A stretch of 64,000 bases of DNA from Ochotona curzoniae (taxonomy: Eukaryota > Chordata > Mammalia > Lagomorpha > Ochotonidae): NCBI RefSeq assembly GCF_017591425.1, contig NW_024465751.1:8060001-8124000 (forward strand), written 5' to 3'. The notes beneath the pieces are model-generated. The model was not told the origin of the DNA, ran no database searches, and worked only from the letters and a program-made list of their open reading frames with translations. A program made the position numbers and the translations under genes. Of this stretch, positions 11,390 to 23,500 are shown piece after piece. Numbering within the stretch: position 1 is the first letter of the stretch; the number at the start of each line of letters is the position of its first letter.

Positions 11390-11530
11390 CTTTTAAGAAA
11401 GTTCATAAAAATGTGTATTATGAGGAAACCATGCATGAATTTCAAAGTTTTTTTTGTGCCAACATATACTTCTTTTTTAATCAAAACAAAAATGAAATTG
11501 AAGTAAGATTTTTCTTTTAACAGAAAAATC
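11390..11530. mobile_element. Mariner-like MITE, copy 2
   Basis: 'AAGAAAGTTCATAAAAATG', TGTATTATGAGGAAACCATG and CATGAATTTCAAAG follow the same order as the copy at 7062. The right end is decayed. Confidence 0.5.
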
Positions 11531-11649
11531 TAGGGAGGATGGACAAAGGAAGCATGCTGTTCTTAATACATTTTGAGCAGATTTATATTTCCATACCATA
11601 AAAGCACATACAAAATAATGTTTCTCAAGAGTTTGAAAAATAGGTATAA

Positions 11650-11945
11650 CCTCAAGCCTAGAAGGGATTTAAGCCTGGTGGATAAGACACCCACAGGCCA
11701 CATGAAAGAGGTAGGTTAATGCCCAGTTCCAGCTCTGACTCCAGCTTCCTATCAGTGCAGACCCTCGGAGGCAGCAGTGAAGGCTCCAGTAATTGGGTTT
11801 TTGACAGCCACACAGGTCACCTGCGTAACACTACAGGTTCCTAGCTCTGGTCTGGCTAGCCACAGACCAGAGAGTGAATCAGTGCATGGGTGCTCTGTCT
11901 TTGTTTCTTCCTCTCAAATAAAATAAAAAGTAAAAACAAAAAAAC
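11650..11945 (+). mobile_element. C-type SINE, old and strongly diverged
   Basis: Recognised from 'GAGAGTGAATCAGTGCATGG' and the CTCAAATAAAATAAAAAG tail, with a decayed tRNA-like head 'TTTAAGCCTGGTGGATAAG'. Confidence 0.7.
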
Positions 11946-12515
11946 ACAAACCAAAAACAAAACTCGTAAGGCTTACTTTAATGTTTGAAATAAAAAGCTC
12001 TAATTTAAAAATATTAACACAATTTTTAAAACTTTGTGTATGTAGTATCAACTGTAAGCAATGAGTATTCTTTCTTGACCAGATTTCTTTTTGCCCTCTC
12101 ACCAAAGTACGGTGGAAAAAACAACCAATGTCGGTCAGACTGATCACACTGCTTTGTTTTCACTGTCACAAAGGGAGAGAAGCCAGCCTTGCCAATATCA
12201 CTGATGGAATGAGCAGATGACATTCAAAGTTCCCTGCTTTGCTTTGGAGGATACTGGGAAATGTTTTGCTCAGAAAATTCTTCAAAGTGATTTTCTGGAA
12301 GGTATTTTGTCAACGGGATGTAATTTGAGTTCCAAACACTCTACTTGAATATATTCTGGCATAGCCCATGCAGAGGTGAAAGATTCCCGACGGGCTGCGA
12401 ACGGATTTTCAGCTGTAATGTGGGGAAGTTATCCTCCAACTCACTCTTCAAACAGGTAAAGTTAAATTCCCTCCTACCCCCAAACCATATTCAGGAACCT
12501 GTTTGTGAGAACATT
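11946..12515. other. Intron, nothing recognised
   Basis: A few CpGs near 12380-12400 but no island. Short frames on both strands, none family-like. Confidence 0.45.
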
Positions 12516-12517
12516 AA

Positions 12518-12765
12518 AAGACATGCTTGGTGCAGCATAATGATTAGGAATGTGAACTCTGGCACCAAACTCAGTTTCAATCCTGGCACTGGCAATTATT
12601 AGCAGGGTGCCCTAGGGCAAGACACTGTGATCTTTCTGCCTCTGTACCCTGTAAAAATATGTCAAACACTATCTGCATCTACTTCCGATGACTGTTTTCA
12701 GTGCTGTAGGAGATAATACTGGTATATGTAGAGCCAAGAAAACTATCTAGAAACGACTGAGAAAA
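12518..12765 (+). mobile_element. MIR SINE, nearly complete
   Basis: 'GCATAATGATTAGGAATGTG', AACTCTGGCACCAAACTCAG, CAATCCTGGCACTGGCAATT, 'GGGCAAGACACTGTGATC' and a degraded right half follow the MIR consensus in order. A frame at 12345-12602 is explained by it in part. Confidence 0.88.
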
Positions 12766-13560
12766 TGTTAGGGAGTCCTAGTATTTAGTGGATTTTGGCT
12801 GTAAAGCCTTGGTATATCAAGTAGCAATGCTGGGTGTTACCCCTTGAAGTTTCAGTTGTGTGAACATAAAACCTTCAAGCACATCTTGCAGACTCATCAG
12901 GCTCTGCTGGTTCCTTCAAAGTTTCAAGCAGCTGCTTTTGGGCTTTATGCCTTAGAAACAGGGTAACACCATCCTTCAGTTCATAACCCTCTTTAAGCAT
13001 TTTTCCTTTTGACATTATGTAAAGGCCTACAGCTCATCAGATAATACAAAATGCTGTGTACTGCTTCTGCAGTTTGCTTTCGATTTTTTTATATTAAAAA
13101 TTCTTCAATGCTTTCAGAATGTATTTGGACATAAACAATAAATTTTGAAAACAACATACTGTTCTTCAAAACAAACAATGGCTTCGCATTTTTTACTGAA
13201 TTGGCCAACTTTTCTCCACTGGTTTGAAAATTTATCATATGCTAAAAATCGTACATATGCTTTTACAAATGTCTATTTAAAAAAAAAATCTTTTCTATTG
13301 GAACTGAAGTTGCACAAAGAAAGGTTATTTTGTCTCTCTGCTGGCCTCAATGTCAGAGTATGATTCTTGACTTACTGGGAAGAGTGAATGGAAAGTAGCT
13401 CCGTTCTTGATCGCTCAATCTGATTACCACATCATGGATTTCGAAATGATAAATAAGTGAGACCAGCAGTGAAACAATCTTCATCGACTATACTCGGGGT
13501 TCTTTAGCATGCTACTAGATTTCATTTACTAATATCTGACTTAAGTTTTAAGTGAAACTA
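12766..13560. other. Intron, nothing recognised
   Basis: AT-rich, no repeat family assigned. Confidence 0.45.
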
Positions 13561-13561
13561 A

Positions 13562-13812
13562 TGCTTTATTTATGTATTTCTATCTTCTTTGAAAGGCACG
13601 GTGACAGAGATCTTCAAACTGCTGTTCATTTTCCAAATGTTGGCAACAAACAAGTGTCCCATTTGGGTGGAAAAGGACCCAAGTATTTGAGCTATCATCT
13701 ATTTCCTCCCCAAAAGTAGAAGCAAGCTGGAACGGGATGCAGAGCTGGGACTCAAACCCAAGCACTCTGAAATGGATACAAGTGTCTCAAGCTGGGTCAG
13801 ATGTCCATCCTA
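13562..13812 (-). mobile_element. C-type SINE, old
   Basis: Reverse strand: 'CTTTGAAAGGCACGGTGACAG', then ACCCAAGTATTTGAGCTATC, then 'GCTGGGACTCAAACCCAAGC', the older C-subfamily arrangement with a tRNA-like B box. Confidence 0.8.
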
Positions 13813-14045
13813 TATCCTCTCCTGCTTAAAAAGACTTGAGCATCTGAGATTTGACCACAGTGTAGCCACGTAACTATAGCTGCAATACACTAAGAGGTAG
13901 ACCTTAAGTGTTCTCAACACACAAAAACAGAACAGAAGGAAAAAGGAACAGAGAAACTGATAACCATAACGTGTTCCACATGTTAATCAGCTTGGCTGTG
14001 GAGACTTTGGGAAACTTTCCATATTGAAAATTCTTTTATCAAGAT

Positions 14046-14250
14046 TATGGGTCACCAGTGTGGCGCAGTAAGTGAACACACTTCTGATGACATCAGTAAC
14101 CCATGTGAAGAGTGCAGCTCTGAGCCCTGGCTAACCCACCTAGCTTCTCACTAATGTATCTGGGAAGACAGAAGATGATGGCCCACGTGTTTTGTTGCTC
14201 CACCCAGGTGGGAGACCAGGATGGAGTTTCCTGACTCCTGCATGTTCTTT
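14046..14250 (+). mobile_element. C-type SINE, old, lacking the 3' part
   Basis: 'CACCAGTGTGGCGCAGTAAG' start, 'GTGGGAGACCAGGATGGAG' middle; stops at about CTCCTGCATG without the usual tail. Confidence 0.75.
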
Positions 14251-14277
14251 TCACTGAATTCTTAATATATATATTTT

Positions 14278-14586
14278 AAAGCCTTCTTTATTTACTTGAA
14301 AGGCAGCTACAGAGGGAGACAGAAGGAGAGGTCTTCCACCTGCTGGTTCACTCCTGAAATGGCTGCAATGGTCAGAGCTAAGCTGATCTGAAGCCACGAG
14401 CCAGGAATCTCCTCTAGGTCACCCATGCAGGTATAGGGGTCTAACGACTTAAGCTGTCTTCCTCTGCTTTCCCAGGAACATTAGCAGGCAGTGGATGAGA
14501 AGTGGAGCAACTGGGACTTAAGCGAGTGCCCATTTAAGATGCAGGTGGCAGCTACCACTACACCACTACTTCACAACACCAGCCCT
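14278..14586 (-). mobile_element. C-type SINE, old
   Basis: Reverse strand from 'TTTATTTACTTGAAAGGCAG' to ACTTCACAACACCAGCCC. Faces the preceding copy tail to tail. Confidence 0.88.
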
Positions 14587-15425
14587 CTTCTTGTTTAAGT
14601 TATTCTTAACTATGTAACTGTGTAACCATGATTAATATTTTGGTTAATATTTGATGCAGAGCTGCCTATATTATAGTCAGAGAAAATAGCAAATAGTAAG
14701 TATAAGTCAAATGTTTTAATATCCTTTAAAATGCTCCTAATAGTTTAGTGTAAATTATAGATCAAGTATTTTATATAAAATACAAAGCACAATTTGTACT
14801 CTAAATTAAGCTTATTTGGTCCTCTACATTTTTTTTGTTTTGTTTTTCTAAGAGCCTACTTCTAGAATGTCTTTTGTTTGAAAAAAAAAAAAGCTTTTGT
14901 CAGTGTTCAGTAGATTTTTAAAATAATACAATTGTAAGGTTTCCTCAGGCTTTTTGCCTCAAATGCTACTGTAATATCCTAAATTTTTCCATTTGTTGTT
15001 TTCAACCTTTTAATTATTATACTTTTTAAAAAATATAACTTTGGTTCATATTATTGCAGGACTTTTCCTCATTCTAGTTTTTTTCATCAACACCATCAAT
15101 ACAGTAGCATTTTTGAATCTGCATCCTTTTGCATTCCTATTGCCTGCTAAGCAGTTGTGAAATCCTTTATAACTTCAGATGCCTGCCACTCCTGTCACAT
15201 TATTCTTTTCTGAAGAATTGTCATTAGCATTGTGGTTCACCACTTTGTTAGCAACTGCTATTCACAATTTCATGCCACTTAAAAATACCCTTTTTATTGG
15301 GTACTTTTTCTAATTACTGATTTGACCCTGGTATGCTTTTGTACACTTCTCCCCAAGGGAAAGAGCATGAGTTGGGTATTCTGCAATTCTGCCAATGTCA
15401 AAGATGATCCTTTGGTTGCCCTTTC
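14587..15425. other. AT-rich intron, nothing recognised
   Basis: Many T and A runs, no element or coding frame assigned. Confidence 0.5.
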
Positions 15426-16810
15426 AAGAAAAGATGGCTCATGTGGCTGGGCTGAAACATCCAACAGCAAGAACCAGAACGGGTTGAAGGCCAGTTAAGA
15501 AAAGCCACTGCTCCTGCTAGGACAGGAGGTGAACTGAGTAGTGCTGGCCCATGGACCCACTGGCAAGCGCAGAACCTGGCATCAGGAGGGGCTCTGAGGG
15601 AGAAGCCTGAGCAACTCCTCTGACAGGGCATGGATCCTGCAAATAAACGCAAGAAGCATGGAAGGAAACAGCCCAGAAGAGGTCATGGAAAGTGTACCAC
15701 TGGCATACATTTGGCATGGGTTGGGGGCAGACCAGGCTGAATTAGTTTGTGTCATCCACTGGCAGATCCGAATGCTGGAACAGAGTGTGGGTTGGGCCGG
15801 GTTCGGTAGCGACAGGTGCAGTGCACAACACAGGGTGGCAGGGTGAGGCTGCCTGTGCCAGAGGAGACGGCAGCACCCGACCAGCACACACGAGGATCAG
15901 AGTTGGGGGTGCTGAGCCGACAGGAGAACAAGGGGTGGTTCCCTTGCTGGATGGCTGCTCCCGCTGGAGAGCATGGGCTGGGATGGGGATGGACCGGACT
16001 GGACAGGGCTGCAATACCTGTGCGCCTCATGTGCACCAGATCAGGGAAGTGCCAGGATGTGCCGACTATTCCTACTAGTACTAGCAAAACTAGAGGGGGT
16101 GAGAGCTGTCGGGGCTTGGCTGTAGCAGAAGCTGGCACTGGAGGCGAATATTGTCCAGTTCAACCACAGGGTCACCTGGAGGGAGCATAATTCAGGAGTG
16201 AGAGTGACCTGGGAGGGAAGGAGGGGGCTCCTCCCTCTTGGGTTACCATTCCCATGGGAGGGCACAGAACAACTGGGACAGAGGCTAGGCAGAGAGGCAT
16301 TCAACAGCATCTGTGAGGGTTGGACAGTTGCGCTGGTTGGATAGAACCAAGCTCCAATGCCCTTCGACATTTACGAGAGCCAGGTGGGATGTGGGGCAGA
16401 CTGAACTAGTATGCTTCACATACTGGCAGGGCAGGGCAGGGGCGGGCCTGGTGGGGGTTACTGGGGGTCGCTCTGACTAGGCTGCAGCTCCCACTGGTTA
16501 GTGTGATGGCCTATTGTGTGATGAGCAGAGCCAGGATGGACTGCGGCACCCACTGGTTCCAGTGGAAGTCGGGGCTTAAGTCGGAGCCAACCCAGCAATT
16601 GCAACCACCAGCTGGTCGGGAAATGGACTGTGCCAGGTCCTGTGCTTGCTAGTACATATAGGAATGTGGTATGGGAACATCTCAGAGTCTCCCTTTAGCC
16701 CTTGTAACTTTTTACCCTTATCAGCAATGTAAAGATTGCCAAAATAAAAAAGTAAAAAAAAAAAAAAATATTTTCTGAAAAAAAAAAAGAAAAAAAGAAA
16801 AGATGGCTCA
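15426..16810 (+). mobile_element. GC-rich 1.35-kb retroposed element with 16-bp target-site duplication
   Basis: Identical AAGAAAAGATGGCTCA lies at 15426-15441 and 16795-16810. Between them is a GC-rich unit ending in an A-rich tail (about 16741-16794). That is what an L1-machinery insertion leaves. Its last non-A segment (CCCTTGTAACTTTTTACCC, then CAATGTAAAG and AAAATAAA) is shared with elements ending at 42622 and 56825. The body is G-rich on the plus strand and holds a diverged internal module repeated about 661 bases apart (from 15707 and 16368). Open frames up to 128 codons on both strands follow from the low stop density of GC-rich DNA and match no family. The simplest reading is a 5'-truncated lineage-specific L1 consisting of a long G-rich 3' UTR; a processed transcript of another kind remains possible. 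Confidence 0.75.
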
Positions 16811-16921
16811 GCTATTACAAAATTTGCATTAATAACCAATACTCCCAGTTTCTAAGGCGATGGTCTCATTTTTAGCATGCAGTGCTATAAGGCAGCTGGA
16901 CACACATTTTCTCTCTCTTTT

Positions 16922-17139
16922 TAGGAAATGATTTCCAGAGCCAGGAGCCAGGAGCTTCTTCCAGGTCTCCCACGTGGGTGCAGAAACCCAAGGCCTTGTG
17001 CCGTCTTCCATGGCTTTCCCAGGCCACAAGCAGGGAGCTGTATGGGAGGCAGGGCCGCTGGGATTAGAACTGGCACCCATATGGGTTCCCCGCACGTTCA
17101 ATGTGAGGACTTTAGCCACTAGGCCACGACGCTGGGCCT
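16922..17139 (-). mobile_element. C-type SINE, middle age, 3' part missing
   Basis: Reverse strand from 'CCAGAGCCAGGAGCCAGGAG' to CCACGACGCTGGGCCTG. The tail half present in other copies is absent. Confidence 0.92.
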
Positions 17140-17309
17140 GTAATCCTCTGGTTTTATGAACAGCGATCCCCCAACCGGAAGCAGAAATATTTGTTCTTTT
17201 CCAAAAAACATTTTCATTCTTAGATCATTCCTTTTTCTTCGTCCGCTTTCTTGATTTTATCAATATTCTCACTCTTTCTACAACTATTTCTAGGTGTGCT
17301 GTTAGAAGC

Positions 17310-17420
17310 TAAGGGGGCATCAGTGAGCACTGGTCAAGGGTCTCTGCACCTGCTTGCTAGACAGCATCTGCTCTGGCACAGAACGGCCCCAGGTTAAAAA
17401 ACGCTGGTTAGAACCACATT
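17310..17420. mobile_element. Possible hAT-type (MER) fragment
   Basis: GAACGGCCCCAGGTTAAAAA then ACGCTGGTTAG resembles the ends of mammalian hAT elements. Weak, short. Confidence 0.35.
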
Positions 17421-17739
17421 TTGCTAAGCTAGGTATTTGCACAGTACCATTTCTCAATTGTTTACAGTGATAATAACTTCCTTTTATTAAATTCATTTAG
17501 AGACACATGAGCAGGGTAGAATTGAGTCAGGGTGATGGAAATGAATCGTTAAACTTTAATCTGTAAACTCAGCTCATGGTCTTAAATAAGAAACTCATCC
17601 AATCTATCCATAACTGACTGATGCTTTTCTTCCCACATGGTCCACGGGCTCCATTTGAGAGTATGCTTTACGTAAGTTCCTCCTCTATTTTGGTGGTTTT
17701 CCTAGTCCAATCCTTAAGCCCTCCTCTCATTCTGTGTAC
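17421..17739. other. Intron, nothing recognised
   Basis: Mixed AT-rich sequence. Confidence 0.4.
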
Positions 17740-18060
17740 ATTTCCTGCGTAGTAACAACTTCCTGGATTCAGTTCTTATCTGTAGCTCTAACTTATCCCT
17801 CAGATGTTCTCACAGGTCATATTCCTATCAGGAACATCCTTCTCAACCAAAGGGACTTTCTGAAATCTCAAAAGGGGCACTTGAAGCTTCAAGAAACTTC
17901 TCACGGGCAGAGATATACCTGACTGGAAAATGGTACCAACATCTACTTTAGAATGAGGTTCACTGTCACCATGTTGGAGGACAGATAGGGCTTTTATTGC
18001 TCACTATCATATCTAACACAGCACCTAACACAAAGAAGCTCAATAAATATTAAAGGGATG
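17740..18060 (+). mobile_element. L2 3' end
   Basis: 'TCCCTCAGATGTTCTCACAG' and 'CAGGAACATCCTTCTC' match the L2 'CAAATGTCACCTCCTCAG' region loosely. TAACACAGCACCTAACACAA, then AGAAGCTCAATAAATATTAA, is the typical L2 end. Confidence 0.65.
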
Positions 18061-18289
18061 GGTTCAGTCTATCACTAAATGCCGAGGTTTCCATTTCATA
18101 TCTTTTCAACCTACTTATTTTTTCATCTATACCTTCATCTATACATCAGTGGAAAAAAATAATCACTACTGCTGTTTACTTGGCTTCCTATCACAGTCTC
18201 CCAGACACTAAATTTTGCTTGTTCCATCCCATTCACCATTAAAGATCAGTTCTTACCATCTCTCGATGTGAGATCCTTTAAAATCAAAT

Positions 18290-18558
18290 CCAAGGCTGGC
18301 TTGAGGGGTAATTAGGTAAAGTTGCCACCTGCAACACTGGCACCCTGTGTCAACCCCAGCTTCATGCTAATGTCTGGGAAAGCAGTGGAGAAGCAGGCCC
18401 CAGAACCCATGTGGTAGGGACAGACAGAGTTCTAGGTTCCTGGATTCAGCTTGCAACGACTCGGGGGAGTAAACCAGTGAGAGAAAGACCAGCTCTCTCT
18501 CTTATTCTATCTCTGTTTCTTTTTACTCTTTCAAATAAAAAATGAATCTTTCAAAGAA
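18290..18558 (+). mobile_element. C-type SINE, old
   Basis: 'GGCTGGCTTGAGGGGTAATT' head, 'GTCTGGGAAAGCAGTGGAG' centre, 'CTTTCAAATAAAAAATGAAT' tail. Confidence 0.8.
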
Positions 18559-18570
18559 TAATCAAATCCA

Positions 18571-18908
18571 GGGCCTGGTGTGATAGCCCAGTCTCTAAAG
18601 TCCTCACCTTATACATGCCAGGATCCCATATGGGCGCGAGTTTGTGTCCCAGCTGTTCCACTTCCCATCCAGCTCCCTGCCTGCGGCCTGGGAAAGCAGT
18701 CGAGGACGGCCCAAAGCCTTGGGATCCTGCACCGTTATGGAAGACCAGGAGGAAGCTCCTGACTCCTGGCTCTGAATTGGCTCAGCTCCAGCCTGGCTTC
18801 AGTCACTTGGAGAGTGAATCAGCAGATGGAAGATATTTTTCTTTCTGTCTCTCCTGCTCTCTGTAAATCTGATTTCCCAATAAAATAAATAAATAAATAA
18901 ATCTTTGA
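18571..18908 (+). mobile_element. C-type SINE, full length, middle age
   Basis: GGGCCTGGTGTGATAGCCCA to a long AATA-repeat tail (AATAAATAAATAAATAAATC). Follows the previous SINE by 13 bases, same direction. Confidence 0.95.
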
Positions 18909-20470
18909 AAAACTAAAAAGTATCAAATCCAAAATTTTGAACATGATACACAAATTTATAACTATCTCAACTTCAAAAATAGCATTTCTTTAGTGTTGGT
19001 GTACTGTAAGGAGAATCTTCTGATGCTCAAACTTTAATTGAACATTCATTTGCCATGTTTTTTTTTTGTTGTTGTTGTTGTTTTGTTTTGTTTTAACGTA
19101 GTTTAATGGCTTGCAAAGTTCTGGACCCAGACTCGGCATTCAGTGGCTAAGTGGGGAAACAGGTTTGCTTCAAATATCATAAGTGATCATAGAAGTAGGT
19201 AACTTTGGAATTCCATCAAGGGACAGGGATCTGAATCCAGATGAAACCCATAGAGAGTGAGTTGGGAACCATTAACATCATGACATTGTAGACAGTTTTG
19301 TGTGTGTGCTTGACAGTAATTTTCAAACTACCAGAGAGTTAGAAATTCTAAGAAATTAGGAAATATTACTGTTGGGAGTGTATTTGATTAGAAAGGGATT
19401 TCCCAAAATATAATAAAAATTAAACCAAAACGCAACACATACATACAAACCCCAAGTTATACATTGACATTAAGTCTTGATGATATAATTTTTCATAAAA
19501 AAAAAAGGCCAAGAAATGGAGGAATTTGAGCATTGCAGAGGGCTGAAGAAAAACAGGTGATTCCAAAAGGAGTTCAGAAAAGTAACCAAGAGAAAAGTAA
19601 CATCTGCCTACTTCTGCACTTGAGCCTTGTGCAGCCAGAATATGCAAGGTTGTGTGATTTTGAAAACTGCAAACTTTAGCTTGCCGTGATGCTGGCCAGT
19701 GTTAAGAGACCTCTGTTTAACAGTCTAGTTGTCTTTTTGGTTCAGTTGAATGAATTCCTGGCTAGACCCTGACCTGAAACAAAGGAAAAGTAAGGCAGCA
19801 GCCTGAGCCAGGGAGTGGTAAGGGGCAGAGATCGGTACGGGTCCAATAATCACAACTTCTCATGTCACCATCTTCTCTGACTCACCCCAATCCTTTGTCT
19901 TTGTTTTCTGGCACAGTTTATGTTTTTCCTTTATGCAGGAATCCCCACAATATATCATATTGTTTGTTAAAAGAAAAGATGGGACTTCTAAAAATATGTA
20001 GGCAGCTTTGACAATTCTAGGTTTTTTTTTTATTATAAATATTGATCATGCCCATTTTCTGCCCATCAAGCATTTACTAAGGAAATATCATCAAGGAAGA
20101 GAATATGATTCTTCCTTCTAAATTTTAACTTTGTAATAAACTATACTGTCTAGTTTGTTTGAAAAAATGTGAACCTCTGTATCATAATATACTGTTACTA
20201 ATCTATGGGAGGACAAGAATTCTGAGACATCTTCTTAAAGTGGTGGCAGGTTTGGGAGTTTTGGTATCTGAAAATCACTTCCATTCCTGAATATCTATAG
20301 AAAACTACTGCTCATAACATTCAAGACGATGGGGATGCAATAGGTTCCTCCTGATACCAGCACCATTTTCATCCAAAACAAAGGGAAAGCCAGAGGATGG
20401 GGGAAATTTGGTTAAAGAAACTGAAAAATTCATGTACTGATTAGTCAGTATTTAAAATAATCAGGAGTAA
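18909..20470. other. Repeat-poor intron
   Basis: T-run and GTT repeat at 19058-19095, otherwise unique-looking AT-rich DNA. No element or gene recognised. Confidence 0.5.
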
Positions 20471-20477
20471 CAGGCCT

Positions 20478-20512
20478 TAATTTCTTTCTTTCTTTCTTTT
20501 TTTTTTTTTTTT
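20478..20512 (+). repeat. (TTTC)n followed by T run
   Basis: Short TTTC repeat merging into about 18 T. Confidence 0.9.
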
Positions 20513-22675
20513 ACTATTTTAGTACCATATTCATTAAGCATCAATTCATAAAAATGTGGAATTAGAAATATGAATTCATTATATTTGAAGTTTCAACATG
20601 TTCATAGAAAGGGTATATTACAAAAATAGTTAATATTTAAAAATGTTTGCAGCAAAATAAGTTAATCCCTCAATTTCGCTTTTTTGCATAAAATTTTTGA
20701 AGTAAATTAATAGCATTAACAATTCCCTAATCTTATGTTAGCGCAGAATTTAAATTATATAAGTAAAATTGTGATTGTCAGCATGATTAGATAAGTGTGT
20801 AAGAATCTAGTTTATTAAAAAAAGTCATTTCAAGATTTCATATTTAGTATCTTATCTGAAATTTCTGTGAAGTCTTAGCAATCCTTTTTAAAAAATACTT
20901 CCTTTTAAATCACTGTTGATAACAGGAAATGGCTCTGAGTAAAATTTCTGATAAACTGATGGTGAAACTTAGTGATCAGGTTGATCTTTGGTTTGTGAGT
21001 TTGAGAGAGAAAAGAGACACTACTGCATAACAAGTCCTAAGTACTAAATAGCACACTTTTGTCTGGATTCACTTCAGTTGTAACAGGTATTTCCCTGTAA
21101 GCTACAGTGATTTCTTGTTCTTATTTTTATTTGCAAGAAACTGCTGTTAATAATTTATTGAAGCTTGGTTTAAGTTCTGTTATATTCATGAATCAGTTGA
21201 ATACATCACAGAAAACTTGTGCTTTTTTTTTTTTTTGACTGGAGTTCTTGGGACTTGAGACCCTTTTAATGCTATTGGAACTGTCTTGAAGAAAGAAAGA
21301 CAAATAAGAATGGAAGAAAAAAATTCTATAACCTCGTTCATTGCCTGCTCTACTTGCATCTTTATCCTTAATCTGGTCGAATTCATTGTGTCTTCTATCT
21401 TCTTTAGGTTTCACTGCTGCAAGAGAGACCTGGGTTAGGACGTATCTTGAGTATCATGCCAGGATCAATGCTGACAATGAGATGAGAACCAGAAGATGCT
21501 GTGAAGAACTGGAAATGAGTTGTTGGAGGTCCTCAGGATGTGGCACCGACAATGCATATTCGAATAATCATACCAGCTGTGGAATTCATACAACCTGACA
21601 AATACTCACCCAGAAGAGAAGGGTCTACCACCACCTGGATATTATTTTGTACTCTCTGTGCGCATGTTATTAAATTCTGCACTCTTAATTACTACATTTG
21701 GTGGGAAATATTGTGGGGAACTGTGGGATGCAAAGGAAACATGGTGCGTGACAATGTGGATGGGGATCACCTGGGCAGTTCAGCTGTCTGCACCAACAGA
21801 TACCCACAAGGCCATATTCACTTTGATAAGCCTTGCAGGCTTTGCTACTGGATCTCATTGACTGAGTTCAAGAATATAGACTCCCACTAACACAACTCAC
21901 AAAACAGCAAAGTCTACTAAAAAAAAGGGGGGGGGGAGACTTTATTCAATCTCGGTGAACAATAGGAGAATCAGGCATGCACATATCAGCCTGATAGTGA
22001 ACTGACTCCTTGGGAGGCAAATTATCAGAGGGAAGCTTGGTGCACATGGAAGCAGAGCAAGTGGAAGAAATGACACAGGATTTCATTGCAACTGGGCATG
22101 TGCCTCTGCAGCTCTCTCCAACAGGGTGGAGTTACACACCCGCCAGGGCACTTGGATGGTTGCCTCCACCCAGCAGGTGCTGCCAGCCTAACAGTGCTTT
22201 GATAGGTACCATGACAGTTACATTAGCAGTTTCCTTCTTTCTTCTTTTTTTTTTTTTCCGGTTTTGGACACATAGAATATGTTCTTCTCTCTGTGTATAT
22301 GCATAAGATGTCAACATCTTTAATGAGGTTAGAGTCAAATCTTAATGCCCCAAGAGGTTTTATTGTTTGTTTTGTCTCATAAGTCCCACATACTTCTCTT
22401 GGCTTTAATCTGTTAGGTATTCACTTCTTGGTTTAATTTTCAGAGGTCATTTTCATTTCCCTGCTTTACGGGATCAAAAGAATCATTGCATGGTAGAATC
22501 CACAATGGCCTACAGTTCCACAAAGTGTTGGTGAATTCCAAAGCAACCTGTATTTACTGTGCAAATTTTTGCCCATTGCTGTGCCAGGTAGAAAAATAGC
22601 ATGTAAAACTATATCAACAATCTTTACGGAAATATTACATCCAGTGGGTGCCCACAGCCTTTTTCTTCTTCGCAA
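20513..22675. other. Repeat-poor intron, AT-rich then mixed
   Basis: 20513-21230 is strongly AT-rich and unique-looking. 21240-22250 is more balanced, with overlapping frames at 21341-21890 and 22010-22306 that have no recognisable family. A 9-G run at 21927-21937 is notable only as low complexity. Confidence 0.45.
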
Positions 22676-22860
22676 GGTACATTTACTCATTCATTTTTAC
22701 TTGCATTATAGACCCTGTATTATGTACTAGGATTTACTAAGCACAAGAAAAGATACCATGTCTTATTCTTTTTGAAAGTCTGCAGTGTAGCAAAGTATTG
22801 AGATAATTAAAAAAAAAAAAAAAGCAAAACCAAACACTGTGCAAGTGATACAGAGCCTAG
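22676..22860 (-). mobile_element. L2 fragment
   Basis: Reverse-strand L2: 'TACTCATTCATTTTTACTTG', 'CCCTGTATTATGTACTAGG', AAGATACCATGTCTTATTC follow the L2 end reading backwards, interrupted by an A run. Confidence 0.55.
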
Positions 22861-22931
22861 GGAGAGCACAACGAGAAGCCACATCTTGTTTTAAATACGA
22901 TTTTAAGAAACAACTCTTAATAACTAAGATA

Positions 22932-23236
22932 TTTAACCAGGGATGTGGTGCAGTAGCTAAACCGCATCCCACACTGAAGTCTTTTTAGTGTCCCAGTTCT
23001 CTGCTTCTGATCTACCTTTCTGTCACTGCATACGTTATCAGGCAGCAAATGATGTCTCAAGTACTTGGGTCTGCACTACCAACCCAGGAGACTCAAGCAG
23101 TGTCTGGTCTTCGACCCGACCCATCACTGGCTGTTGGAAGAATTTGTGGAGTTCACTAGCAGATGGTGGATCTCACGCATTCGCACCACCTCTCTGCCAT
23201 TCTGCCTTTCAAATTAATTGATTAGTTAATTTTTCA
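22932..23236 (+). mobile_element. C-type SINE, old and diverged
   Basis: 'AGGGATGTGGTGCAGTAGCT' head, GTCTCAAGTACTTGGGTCTG centre, 'CTGCCTTTCAAATTAATTGA' tail. Confidence 0.75.
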
Positions 23237-23500
23237 ATATTTAGCTACAGTAAAATCAAGTCAAAAGTGTAACTTCCAATATCTTCTCAGCTGGTAGTCT
23301 GGTATTTCCAGATAGTTTCACATGTGCATGAAACATATTTTACATGAATATAAACAGACAATTTGTTCTATAAATGTATGACATTTATGTAACATAAATG
23401 CATAACATTTATGTAATACAAACACACATGTACCCATTTATGTATGACACACCTACTTGTGGGATCATAAAATATACACATAAGTAGACACACATAAATA
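23237..23500. other. Intron with TATGACATTTATG-type short repeats
   Basis: 23370-23420 repeats 'ACATTTATGTAA' loosely three times; otherwise nothing recognised. Confidence 0.4.

Noticed and set aside
15752..16370. Cluster of 90-128 codon frames on both strands
   Set aside because: GC-rich retroposon with few stop codons; no family resemblance, frames overlap on both strands, and the unit is bounded by a target-site duplication.
21341..21890. Overlapping plus frames of 85 and 116 codons as a small gene
   Set aside because: No recognisable motif, frames conflict, no splice support.
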